DNA of 64,000 nt, taken from contig NZ_BOPA01000021.1 in assembly GCF_016863515.1 (NCBI RefSeq), positions 124,001 through 188,000 of the forward strand, given 5' to 3'. The stretch comes from Micromonospora gifhornensis. Its GTDB lineage: Bacteria; Actinomycetota; Actinomycetes; Mycobacteriales; Micromonosporaceae. This document shows positions 44,544 through 52,480 of the stretch, piece by piece (the stretch's first letter is position 1; the number at the start of each line of letters is the position of its first letter). Both the position numbers and the translations under genes were made by a program. The notes beneath the pieces are model-generated. The model was not told the DNA's origin and did not search any database. It saw only the letters and a list, made by a program, of their open reading frames with translations.

Positions 44544-45692
44544 GTGAAGATCCTGCACACCTCCGACTGGCACGTGGGCAAGGTCCTCAAGGGACAGTCA
44601 CGGGCCGAGGAGCACAAGAACGTGCTGGCCGGGGTCATCGACATCGCCCGGCAGGAGCGGCCGGACCTGGTCGTCATCGCCGGTGACCTCTACGACACCG
44701 CCGCGCCGACGGCGGAGGCGACCCGGCTGGTCACCCGGGCGTTGACCGCGCTGCGGCGTACCGGCGCGGACGTGGTCGCCATCGGCGGCAACCACGACAA
44801 CGGCCCGGCGCTTGACGCGCTGCGTCCCTGGGCCGAGGCCGCCGGCATCACCTTGCGCGGCGCGGTCCGCGAGGACCCGGCCGAGCACGTCATCGACGGC
44901 ACCACCGCCGGCGGGGAACGCTGGCAGCTGGCCGCCCTGCCGTTCCTGTCCCAGCGGTACGCCATCCGCGCGGTGGAGATGTACGAGCTGACCGCCGCGG
45001 AGACCACCCAGACCTACGCCGATCACCTGGGCCGCATCCTGTCCCGGCTGACCGAGGGCTTCACCGAGCCGGACCGCGTCCACCTGGTCACCGCCCACCT
45101 GACCGTGGTCGGGGCGGCCACCGGCGGCGGTGAACGGGACGCGCACACGGTGATGGGGTACGCGGTGCCCGCCACGGTCTTCCCCGGCACCGCGCACTAC
45201 GTCGCGCTCGGGCATCTGCACCGCGCCCAGCGGGTGCAGGGGCCGTGCCCGATCCGCTACAGCGGGGCACCCCTCGCGGTGGACTTCGGCGAGCAGGAGA
45301 ACGTCCCGTCGGTGACCCTGGTCGAGGTGAGCGCGACCACCGCGGCGCAGGTGCGGGAGGTGCCGGTGACGGCGGCGACGGCGCTGCACACCGTACGCGG
45401 CACGCTGGCGCAGCTCGCCGGGATCACCGCACCGGAGGGTTGGCTGCGGGTGTACGTGCGCGAGCAGCCCCGCGCCGGGCTGCGCGAGGAGGTGCAGGAG
45501 TTGTTCCCCCGGGCGCTGGAGATCCGCATCGACCCGGAGCTGGTGCCGGCGCCGGGCAGCGGCACCCGGGTCGCCCAACGATCCGGGCGTTCCCCCCGGC
45601 AGTTGTTCGCCGACTACCTGGACAGTCGGGGGCACGCCGACGACGGTGTCCGGGACCTCTTCGACGAGTTGCTCGAGGAGGTCGAGCACTGA
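44544..45692 (+). CDS. sbcD: Exonuclease SbcD (Mre11 homologue)
   Basis: 382 residues from GTG 44544 (GAGGAGG upstream). Calcineurin-like phosphoesterase motifs are in order: ILHTSDWHVGK (5-13; metal Asp and His), VIAGDLYD, GGNHDN, VTAHLTV and LGHLHRAQ. Two manganese ions in this site cut DNA ends and hairpins. The C-terminal capping region ends in acidic helices. Its stop overlaps the SbcC start. In this operon it stands for Mre11 beside Rad50-like SbcC. Confidence 0.95.
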   Translation: MKILHTSDWHVGKVLKGQSRAEEHKNVLAGVIDIARQERPDLVVIAGDLYDTAAPTAEATRLVTRALTALRRTGADVVAIGGNHDNGPALDALRPWAEAAGITLRGAVREDPAEHVIDGTTAGGERWQLAALPFLSQRYAIRAVEMYELTAAETTQTYADHLGRILSRLTEGFTEPDRVHLVTAHLTVVGAATGGGERDAHTVMGYAVPATVFPGTAHYVALGHLHRAQRVQGPCPIRYSGAPLAVDFGEQENVPSVTLVEVSATTAAQVREVPVTAATALHTVRGTLAQLAGITAPEGWLRVYVREQPRAGLREEVQELFPRALEIRIDPELVPAPGSGTRVAQRSGRSPRQLFADYLDSRGHADDGVRDLFDELLEEVEH

Positions 45693-48166
45693 TGCGGCCG
45701 ATGCGACTGGACCTGGCCGGTTTCACCGTGTTCCGCGACGAGACCACCATCGACTTCACCGACGCGGACTTCTTCGCCCTGGTCGGGCCCACCGGTTCCG
45801 GCAAGTCGACGGTGCTCGACGCGATCTGCTTCGCCCTCTACGGCACGGTGCCCCGCTGGGGTGGCACGCGCGGGTTGGGTAACGCGCTGGCTCCGTCGGC
45901 GACGGAGGCCCGGGTGCGGCTGGTGTTCGAGTCGGCCGGGGCCCGGTACGTCGCGACCCGGGTGGTGCGCCGCGACGGCCGGGGCAATGTGAAGACCGCC
46001 AACGCCGGGTTGCAGTTGATGCCGGACGGCTTCGACGTCACCAAGCTGGACACCGGGCTGAGCCCGGAGGATCTCGGCGAGGTGGTCGCCGGCACCCCGG
46101 GCGAGATGGACGAGGCGGTGCTGGCGGCGGTCGGCCTGCCGTACGAACAGTTCACCAGTTGCGTGGTGCTGCCGCAGGGGCAGTTCGCCGACTTCCTGCA
46201 CGCCCGGCCGGCCACCCGGCAGCAGATCCTGGTCAACCTGCTCGGCCTCGGCGTCTACGAGCAGGTGCAGCAGCGGGCCACCGGGCGGGCCGCGCAGGCC
46301 GAGGCGAAGCTGGAGACGGTCGACCAGTTGCTCGCCGGGCTCGCCGACACCGACGACGCCACCCTGGAACGGGCCACCGAGCAGGTCGCGCGGATGACCG
46401 AGCTGGCCACGGCGGTCACCGCCGCCGTACCGGAGCTGGAGACGGCGCGGGCGACGGCGCGCGAGGTGACGCAGGCGCTGGCCGCCCTCGACGCCGAGTT
46501 GGCCGTGCTGGACGCGGTCCGGGCACCGGACGGCACGGCCGAGCTGACGCAGGCGGTGGCATCTGCCCGGGCGGCGGCCGACGCCGCGGTCGACGCGGTG
46601 TCGCTGGCCGAGGAGCGCGAGGAGAAGCTGCGCGGCGAACTGACCGCCCTCGGCGACGAGAGCACCCTGCGGTTGCAGCTGCGGTCCTACGCCGAGCGGG
46701 AGCAGTTGGCCGGTCAGGCCGTGGCACTGCGCGCGGCGGTGCAGGCCGCCGGCGCCGAACACGACGCGGCCGTGGCGGCGCTGGCGCAGGCGACCGCGGC
46801 GGCCGAGCGGGCCGAGGCGGAGCTGGCGGCGGCGTTCCAGGCCCACGAGGAGGCGAAGACCGCCGACCAGGCGGCGGCGCTGCGGGCGCACCTGAGCGAC
46901 GGGGACGCCTGCCCGGTGTGCGAGCAGGTGGTGGCCCGGGTGCCGGCGATGCCGGCCGGGTCGGCGGTGGCCCGCGCGGTGGCCGCCGGCAAGTCGGCGC
47001 GGGCGGCCAGCGAGGCCGCGAAACGGCTGGTGGTCGAACGCGACGCGGCGGCACGGGACCTGGACCGGGTGCTGGTGCGCACCCGCGCCGAACACGACGG
47101 GATACAGGCCCGACTGTCCGCACTGGACGAACGGCTCGCCGACGCGGCGAGCGCGCAGACGCTGCGCGAGCGACTCGACGAACACACCCGGCTGCGGGCG
47201 GCGCTGGACGAGGCGGCCACGGCGGTACGGGCCGGTCGGGACGCCGCCCGGCGGGCGCGGGGCACGGTGGATGCCGCGCAGGAGCGGCTGCGTACGGCGT
47301 GGCGGCACTTCGACGGCACCCGCGACGGGTTGGCCCGCTTCGGTCCGCCGGCCGCGGACCGGGACGACCTGGCCGCCGCCTGGGCCACCCTGGCGAAGTG
47401 GGCGCAGGAGCAGGCGCGACAGCGCCGGTCGCAGCGGGACGGCCTGGCCGCGTCGGTGGCCGACGCGGAGACGGCGACCCGCGCGGTGGCCGCCCGCATC
47501 GACGGCATCTTCGCCGACGCCGGGTTGCCGGCCCCCGACGATCCGGTACGCGCCGCCACGGTCGCGGTGGAGCGGGCCGAGGCCGAGCTGCGTCGGCTGG
47601 TCGAGCGCCGTGAGCAGGCCGCCGAGCTGCGTGAGCAGCGCGCCGAGCACGAGCGGCAGGCCCAGGTCGCCCGGGCGTTGGCCGGGCACCTGCGGGCCAA
47701 CAACTTCGAGCGGTGGCTGCTGGCCGAAGCCCTGGACCTGCTTGTCGACGGGGCGTCGGGGATCCTGCGGGAGCTGTCCGGCGGCCAGTACGACCTGATC
47801 CACGACAAGGGCGAGTTCTTCGTCGTCGATCACCACGACGCCGGTCTGCGGCGCGGCGTGCGGACACTGTCGGGCGGTGAGACGTTCCAGGCGTCGCTGG
47901 CGTTGGCGTTGGCGTTGTCCGAGCAGTTGGCCGGGCTCTCCACCACGGCCGCCAGCCTGGAGTCGATCGTGCTCGACGAGGGCTTCGGCACTCTCGACGC
48001 GGCCACCCTCGACACCGTCGCGGCCACCCTGGAGAACCTGGCCGCCCGGGGCGACCGGATGGTCGGTGTGGTCACCCACGTGCCGGCGCTGGCCGAGCGG
48101 ATTCCGGTCCGCTTCGAGGTACGCAAGGACGCCCGCTCGGCCCGCGTCGAACGCACCGGCCGGTGA
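45692..48166 (+). CDS. sbcC: Exonuclease SbcC (Rad50 homologue, SMC family)
   Basis: 824 residues from ATG 45692 overlapping the SbcD stop. The N-terminal ABC half has Walker A GPTGSGKST (about 33-41) and Q-loop VVLPQGQFADF. A long coiled coil rich in Ala, Glu and Arg carries the zinc hook CPVC (407-410) at its centre. The C-terminal half has the ABC signature LSGGETFQASLALALALSEQ and the Walker B/D-loop LDEGFGTLDA. Length is on the short side for SbcC because the coiled coil is short. It drives DNA-end tethering and processing with SbcD. Confidence 0.95.
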   Translation: MRPMRLDLAGFTVFRDETTIDFTDADFFALVGPTGSGKSTVLDAICFALYGTVPRWGGTRGLGNALAPSATEARVRLVFESAGARYVATRVVRRDGRGNVKTANAGLQLMPDGFDVTKLDTGLSPEDLGEVVAGTPGEMDEAVLAAVGLPYEQFTSCVVLPQGQFADFLHARPATRQQILVNLLGLGVYEQVQQRATGRAAQAEAKLETVDQLLAGLADTDDATLERATEQVARMTELATAVTAAVPELETARATAREVTQALAALDAELAVLDAVRAPDGTAELTQAVASARAAADAAVDAVSLAEEREEKLRGELTALGDESTLRLQLRSYAEREQLAGQAVALRAAVQAAGAEHDAAVAALAQATAAAERAEAELAAAFQAHEEAKTADQAAALRAHLSDGDACPVCEQVVARVPAMPAGSAVARAVAAGKSARAASEAAKRLVVERDAAARDLDRVLVRTRAEHDGIQARLSALDERLADAASAQTLRERLDEHTRLRAALDEAATAVRAGRDAARRARGTVDAAQERLRTAWRHFDGTRDGLARFGPPAADRDDLAAAWATLAKWAQEQARQRRSQRDGLAASVADAETATRAVAARIDGIFADAGLPAPDDPVRAATVAVERAEAELRRLVERREQAAELREQRAEHERQAQVARALAGHLRANNFERWLLAEALDLLVDGASGILRELSGGQYDLIHDKGEFFVVDHHDAGLRRGVRTLSGGETFQASLALALALSEQLAGLSTTAASLESIVLDEGFGTLDAATLDTVAATLENLAARGDRMVGVVTHVPALAERIPVRFEVRKDARSARVERTGR

Positions 48167-48173
48167 GGCTCCC

Positions 48174-49127
48174 ATGACGCGGTTCTTCGTCGACAGTTGG
48201 GATCCCGCCTACGGGGCCTCGTTCGAGGCGTCGGCGGCGGGGCCGGCCGCGCCGAGCAGCGCCCAGGTCGACGCCGACGCCGAGTTGCCCGCGGTGGACT
48301 GGCGGGCCATCGGCCCCCGCCCGGGGGTGCGGGCCCCGGACGTGGTGCTGCTCGTCGACGGGGTACGCCGGATCGACGCCAGCGTCTGGACGGCCGAGGA
48401 GGACGGCACCTCCTTCCCCGGCCTGGCCGCGTCGTACGCCGCCGGGGTGGTGCGCTGCGATCTGGAGCGTGGGGCGGCGCACCTGGCCGGGGCCAGGGTG
48501 GGCCGGGGCTTGTTCACCGCCAGCCCGTCGGCGGGCGAGGTGGTGGCCGGCAACGTCCGCTATCCGGTGCACCGGGTCAGCGGCACCGGCGAGTTGGCGA
48601 AGTTGCCGGCCGCCGTGCAGGGGCCGCTGACCGCGCTGGAGGTGGAGGTCTCCGACGCCGCCCGTACCGATGACGACCTGCTGGTGGTGGACGGGCCGTT
48701 ACGCAACCGGCGGCAACTGCCGCGCACCCTCGGCTACATCAAGACCCAGCACAGCCAGTATCTCGACGCCCGGCTCACCGCCGTGGTCACCGGGCTGGCG
48801 CCGGGTCACCGGTCGCCGGTGTTCCGGCTCGGCACCGCCTGGGGTGGCTGGTCGTGGTATCTGCGGCTGCCGGTGGCCGCCGGGGCGCCGTGGGCCGGCA
48901 TCGTCCGGATCGAATGCTCCGCCGACCTGGAGATCACCGAGGCGGTACGGCTGGCGGATCTGTCGCTTGTCACGTTGCCCCGGTTCGCCTCCAGCCCGTA
49001 CAAGGATCCCCGGGCTCCACAGAATCTGGTGCCGATCGCCGGCCTGGAGCGGCTGCTGCGGTCCCGGTTGGGTGATGCCCGCCTGCTGCACCGTGCGCTG
49101 ACCGCCGCCGCCCGGACCAACCGCTGA
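48174..49127 (+). CDS. nurA: NurA-domain 5'-3' nuclease
   Basis: 317 residues from ATG 48174 (GTGAGG upstream). The RNase-H-like NurA domain is suggested by VVLLVDGVRRID with D62 (first metal Asp), LLVVDGPLRNR with D173, and TLGYIKTQHSQYLD, where Gln and Tyr-Leu match the family's late motif. Archaeal NurA digests DNA as HerA pumps it. This product sits in one operon with a HerA-like ATPase and SbcCD, the full archaeal end-resection set. A 7-base gap separates it from sbcC, and its stop overlaps the methyltransferase start. The motif match is moderate; the operon context raises confidence. Confidence 0.78.
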   Translation: MTRFFVDSWDPAYGASFEASAAGPAAPSSAQVDADAELPAVDWRAIGPRPGVRAPDVVLLVDGVRRIDASVWTAEEDGTSFPGLAASYAAGVVRCDLERGAAHLAGARVGRGLFTASPSAGEVVAGNVRYPVHRVSGTGELAKLPAAVQGPLTALEVEVSDAARTDDDLLVVDGPLRNRRQLPRTLGYIKTQHSQYLDARLTAVVTGLAPGHRSPVFRLGTAWGGWSWYLRLPVAAGAPWAGIVRIECSADLEITEAVRLADLSLVTLPRFASSPYKDPRAPQNLVPIAGLERLLRSRLGDARLLHRALTAAARTNR

Positions 49128-49984
49128 TGGGCCGCCGCCGCGACACCGAGCGGGTCACCGAACAGGTCGACACCGGGCTCGCCGAGCTGGCCCCGGATCC
49201 GGACCGCCCCGGCTCGTGGACGCTCATGCTGGACGGCGCACCACAGTCGCATGTGGACTTGAACGACCCGACCCACCTGGAGTTCGAGTACGTCCGGCGG
49301 CTGGCCGCCGCCTTCGACCTGATCGCGCCCGCCGGCACCCCGTTGCGGGTGCTGCACCTGGGCGGTGGCGCGTTGACGCTGCCCCGGTACGTCGCCGCCA
49401 CCCGACCCGGCTCCGCCCAGCGGGTGGTCGAAGTGGACGCCGCCCTGGTCGACCTGGTCCGGCGGGCCCTGCCGTGGCGGGCCGACGCACGTCTGAAGGT
49501 GCGGGTCGACGATGCCCGCGCGGCATTGACCAGCACCCGGGACGGCAGCTACGACGTGGTGGTCGCCGACGTGTTCGCCGGTGCCCGCACACCGGCCCGA
49601 CTGACCTCGGTCCAGTACGCCGCCGAGGTGGCCCGGGTGCTGCGGCCGGGCGGCTGGTACCTGGCCAATCTCGCCGACGGCCCGCCGCTGCGGTACGCCC
49701 GGGGGCAGGTCGCCACCGTTCGTACCGTGCTGCCTCGGGGCTGCCTGGTCGCCGACGCCGCGGTGCTGCGCGGCCGCCGCTACGGCAACCTGGTGCTGGT
49801 CGCCGGCCGGCAGGAGCCACCGGTGGCGGAGTTGACCCGGCGGGCCGCCGGTGACTGGTTCCCCGGCCGGGTCCTCGCCGGAGCCGACCTCGACCACTTC
49901 GTCGGGGGTGCTCCCGTGGTTTACGACGAGCAGGCCACCGACTCCACGCCACCGCCGTCGGGAATTTTTTCCGTCCGACGTTGA
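49127..49984 (+). CDS. Spermidine-synthase-fold methyltransferase-like protein
   Basis: 285 residues from ATG 49127, overlapping the nurA stop. Class I SAM fold: VLHLGGGALTLPRYVA (motif I, about 76-91), VVEVDAALVDLVRRA (acidic motif II), DARAALTS and DVVVADVFAGARTP, the spermidine synthase-like gate region. The proximity of Asp-Val-Phe and the missing second polyamine domain suggest a fused/truncated member used as a methyltransferase-like protein, not necessarily making polyamines. It closes the five-gene DNA-end-processing operon, but a role in DNA repair is only inferred from location. Confidence 0.75.
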   Translation: MGRRRDTERVTEQVDTGLAELAPDPDRPGSWTLMLDGAPQSHVDLNDPTHLEFEYVRRLAAAFDLIAPAGTPLRVLHLGGGALTLPRYVAATRPGSAQRVVEVDAALVDLVRRALPWRADARLKVRVDDARAALTSTRDGSYDVVVADVFAGARTPARLTSVQYAAEVARVLRPGGWYLANLADGPPLRYARGQVATVRTVLPRGCLVADAAVLRGRRYGNLVLVAGRQEPPVAELTRRAAGDWFPGRVLAGADLDHFVGGAPVVYDEQATDSTPPPSGIFSVRR

Positions 49985-50067
49985 TCTGTTCGGCAGGGCC
50001 GTGCGTATCCATCGGCAGCCATGCCCGTGGGGGGACGGCTTTCTGTCCATGGACAACGGAGGTCTGC

Positions 50068-50760
50068 ATGCACACACTGGCGGCCGGTTGGCACGGCGAG
50101 CGGGTGCGGGCGGACTGGATGTCTGCCCGGTCCCAGTCGCGGCCGACCACGACCACCAACGGGGTCGACTCGCGTGCGGCGGATCGCCAGAATAGCCCGG
50201 TGACGCCGCGCCCCGCCCCTGGCCGCCATCAGGCGACGACCACCGAGGCCGCCCACTCCGACCAGTTGATCCGCACCCTGTACGCGGAGCACGCCGGTCC
50301 GTTGCTGATGTTCGTGATGCGGCTGACCGGCGGTGACCGGCAGCGGGCGGAGGACATCGTCCAGGAGACGCTGCTGCGGGCCTGGCGCAACGCCCACCGG
50401 CTGGGCACCCAGGGGCAGGGGTCGTTGCGCCCCTGGCTGGTGACGGTGGCCCGGCGCATCGCCATCGACGAGCACCGCAGTGAACAGGCCCGGCCGGCCG
50501 AGACGTACGACCGGGACCTGACCGCGTTCGCCGAGTCGGACAACACCGACCGGGTGCTGCGTTCGATGACGGTCGCCGACGCACTACGAACGTTGAGCCA
50601 GTCGCACCGGGAGATCCTGGTCGCGACCTACTTCCGAGGACGTACGGTGCCAGAGGCGGCCGAGGAACTTGGGCTGCCGCTGGGCACCGCCAAGTCACGG
50701 GTCTACTACGCGCTGCGCGCGCTGCGCACAGCCTTGCAGGAGAGGGGGGTGACGGAATGA
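50068..50760 (+). CDS. ECF RNA polymerase sigma factor (SigL-like)
   Basis: 230 residues from ATG 50068, placed by GGAGG six bases upstream; a GTG at 50200 would give a 186-residue form starting just before the conserved region. Sigma region 2 (about 62-130: LIRTLYAEHAGPLLMFVMR, DRQRAEDIVQETLLRAWRN) and region 4 (about 165-225: LSQSHREILVATYFRGRTVP, AAEELGLPLGTAKSRVYYAL). The anti-sigma gene overlaps its stop (ATGA), so both are made in balance. Mycobacterial SigL with RslA is the closest analogue: SigL controls cell-envelope and polyketide genes there. Regulated genes here are unknown; the lipoprotein that follows is a candidate. Confidence 0.9.
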   Translation: MHTLAAGWHGERVRADWMSARSQSRPTTTTNGVDSRAADRQNSPVTPRPAPGRHQATTTEAAHSDQLIRTLYAEHAGPLLMFVMRLTGGDRQRAEDIVQETLLRAWRNAHRLGTQGQGSLRPWLVTVARRIAIDEHRSEQARPAETYDRDLTAFAESDNTDRVLRSMTVADALRTLSQSHREILVATYFRGRTVPEAAEELGLPLGTAKSRVYYALRALRTALQERGVTE

Positions 50761-51533
50761 GCCGGGTTGACCACATGGACGTCGCCGCGTACGCGCTCGG
50801 CGTGCTGGACGAACAGGACATGGAACGGTTCGAGGAACACCTCGCAACCTGCTGGGCGTGCGCCGCCGAGTTGGAGTCGATGGTGCCGGTGGTCGGGCTG
50901 CTCTCCGACATCGACGCGGAGTCGGTGACGGCGCTGGAGCAGACCCACACGAATCCGGTCCTGCTGGACCGGACGTTGGTGGCGATGCGTACGCACCGCC
51001 GCCGGGCACGGTTCCGGCAGATCCTCGCGACCGCCGCCGCGGTGGTGGTCTTCGGCGGGATCACCGGGGTGGTGTTCAGCAACCTGGCCGACAGCGGCAC
51101 CGCGCCGCAGGTCGCCGGGCCGACCAGCGGGCCGGTGCAGGTGCCGAACACCGGCTCGGGTGACCCGGTTGGTCCGGGAGTCGGCGGTACCGAGCAGGAG
51201 GGTAGGCAGGTAAACGTCACCGACCCGACCACCGGGGTCACGGCGACGTTCTTCCTCGCCTCGAAGGACTTCGGCACCAACATCGCCTTCACGCTGGGTC
51301 GGCTGCCCGGTCCTCGCGAGTGCCGGCTGGTGGTGGTGCGCGAGGATGCCAGCACCGAGGTCATCTCCACCTGGTCGGTGCCGCAGGGCGGCTACGGCAC
51401 CAACAGCAATCCGCAGAAGCTGAGCCTGGCCGCCGCCACCTCGTCGAAGTTGGACGCGGTGAAGCACTTCGAGGTGCAGGAGGTCGACGGCAAGGGTGCG
51501 GGCAAGCCGTTGGTGACGGTGCCTGCCAACTGA
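50757..51533 (+). CDS. Anti-sigma factor with zinc-finger (ZAS) domain, membrane-anchored
   Basis: 258 residues. Cytosolic ZAS domain (1-80) with HLATCWAC (His-x3-Cys-x2-Cys; C32 and C35), which binds the sigma factor and may sense thiol oxidation. One transmembrane helix (about 89-108, ILATAAAVVVFGGITGVVF) leads to an extracellular domain of about 145 residues (QVNVTDPTTGVTATFFLAS, FTLGRLPGPRECRLVVVR) resembling the anti-sigma-K C-terminal domain. It overlaps the sigma-factor stop by four bases. Together with the sigma factor it forms a standard membrane-signalling pair; the extracellular signal is unknown. A clear terminator follows. Confidence 0.9.
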   Translation: MSRVDHMDVAAYALGVLDEQDMERFEEHLATCWACAAELESMVPVVGLLSDIDAESVTALEQTHTNPVLLDRTLVAMRTHRRRARFRQILATAAAVVVFGGITGVVFSNLADSGTAPQVAGPTSGPVQVPNTGSGDPVGPGVGGTEQEGRQVNVTDPTTGVTATFFLASKDFGTNIAFTLGRLPGPRECRLVVVREDASTEVISTWSVPQGGYGTNSNPQKLSLAAATSSKLDAVKHFEVQEVDGKGAGKPLVTVPAN

Positions 51534-51550
51534 TCACCACAGCGCAGCAG

Positions 51551-51576
51551 GGGCCCGCCTCGGTCGAGGCGGGCCC
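51551..51576 (+). terminator. Terminator of the sigma/anti-sigma operon
   Basis: Perfect 12-base inverted repeat GGGCCCGCCTCG (51551-51562) with complement (51565-51576) 17 bases after the anti-sigma stop, followed by TTGCTCGT. Confidence 0.8.
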
Positions 51577-51676
51577 TTGCTCGTCTGCGCCGGGTTGAGG
51601 TACGCCCACACACGGACAGCTGTCGATTCCGGTTCAATCATCCGGGTGTGAAATGAGCCACCCTTCTGCTTTCAAC

Positions 51677-51718
51677 CTTGACAGCCTCGTTTCCCGTACT
51701 TCCCGGTGACTTGTCAAG
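51677..51718 (+). promoter_or_regulatory. Inverted repeat upstream of the lipoprotein gene
   Basis: CTTGACA (51677-51683) and TGTCAAG (51712-51718) form a seven-base inverted repeat with a 28-base spacer, ending 14 bases before the lipoprotein GTG. The left arm includes a TTGACA that could be a -35 element, though no good -10 follows. Candidate operator only. Confidence 0.4.
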
Positions 51719-51732
51719 TATGAGGAGGGCAC

Positions 51733-52419
51733 GTGGCAAAGATGAAGCGCACCGTCGTTGTCGCGAGCGCCATGGTCGCACTTACGGCCTGCGCGCCCGC
51801 GGGCTACAACGGAGCAGACCCCGGCGTGGCGGAACCGGTCGCTGTCGCCGCGGCCGACTCCACGTCCACCCCGGACCCGGAGAGCAGCGCGGATCCCGAG
51901 GCCAGCGCCGAACCGGGTGCCTCGGCGTCGCCCGGAGCGGAGCCTGAAGCCGACGCCCCACTGCCCGACGGTGCCGAGTTGACCGAGAGCCTGACCGGCA
52001 AGAAGTTCCCCCGGATGGGCAGCGCGGTCGTCAACCAGGACGGCTTCCTGCTGTACCGCTTCGACCGCGACAGCAACGACCCGCCCGCCACCAACTGCGA
52101 GGGCCAGTGCGCCGAGGTGTGGCCGCCGGCGCTGACCGACGGCAACCCGAAGCTCAAGGGCGTCTCCGACGACGCGGTCGGCACCATCACCCGCCCCGAC
52201 GGCACCCGCCAGATCACCCTGGACGGCTGGCCGCTCTACACCTACATCGGTGACAAGAAGCCGGGCCAGTGGAAGGGCCAGGGCGTCGGCGGCACCTGGT
52301 TCGTGGTCAACCCCGACGGCAGCAAGAACCTGGAGTGCCTGCCCAAGGGCACCCCGAAGGCGGTCGAGCCGCCCTCGAAGACCAAGTCCGACAGTTCCGA
52401 CTCGGACTACGACTACTGA
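51733..52419 (+). CDS. Secreted lipoprotein with COG4315 (PF03640-like) repeats
   Basis: 228 residues from GTG 51733 (GAGGAGG upstream). Lipobox LTAC (Cys about 20) anchors it. A Pro/Ala/Glu-rich low-complexity spacer (about 40-75) precedes two copies of the secreted-repeat motif: LLYRFDRDSNDPPATNCEGQ with CAEVWPPAL, and the second LDGWPLYTYIGDKKPGQWKG. A Ser/Asp-rich tail ends DSDYDY. The family is common in actinomycetes; its role is unknown, with redox or heme-related ideas in the literature. Placed after the sigma/anti-sigma pair but behind its own terminator and inverted repeat. Convergent with the Stealth operon. Confidence 0.85.
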   Translation: MAKMKRTVVVASAMVALTACAPAGYNGADPGVAEPVAVAAADSTSTPDPESSADPEASAEPGASASPGAEPEADAPLPDGAELTESLTGKKFPRMGSAVVNQDGFLLYRFDRDSNDPPATNCEGQCAEVWPPALTDGNPKLKGVSDDAVGTITRPDGTRQITLDGWPLYTYIGDKKPGQWKGQGVGGTWFVVNPDGSKNLECLPKGTPKAVEPPSKTKSDSSDSDYDY

Positions 52420-52432
52420 CCCTGTTCAGTCG

Positions 52433-52472
52433 GATGGCCGGCCGCAGCCCGTCGGGGGCGCGGCCGGCCATC
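52433..52472. terminator. Bidirectional terminator between lipoprotein and Stealth operon
   Basis: Perfect 13-base stem GATGGCCGGCCGC (52433-52445) and complement (52460-52472) with a 14-base loop, placed between two converging genes (stops at 52419 and 52481). Confidence 0.8.
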
Positions 52473-52480
52473 GTCGTCTG

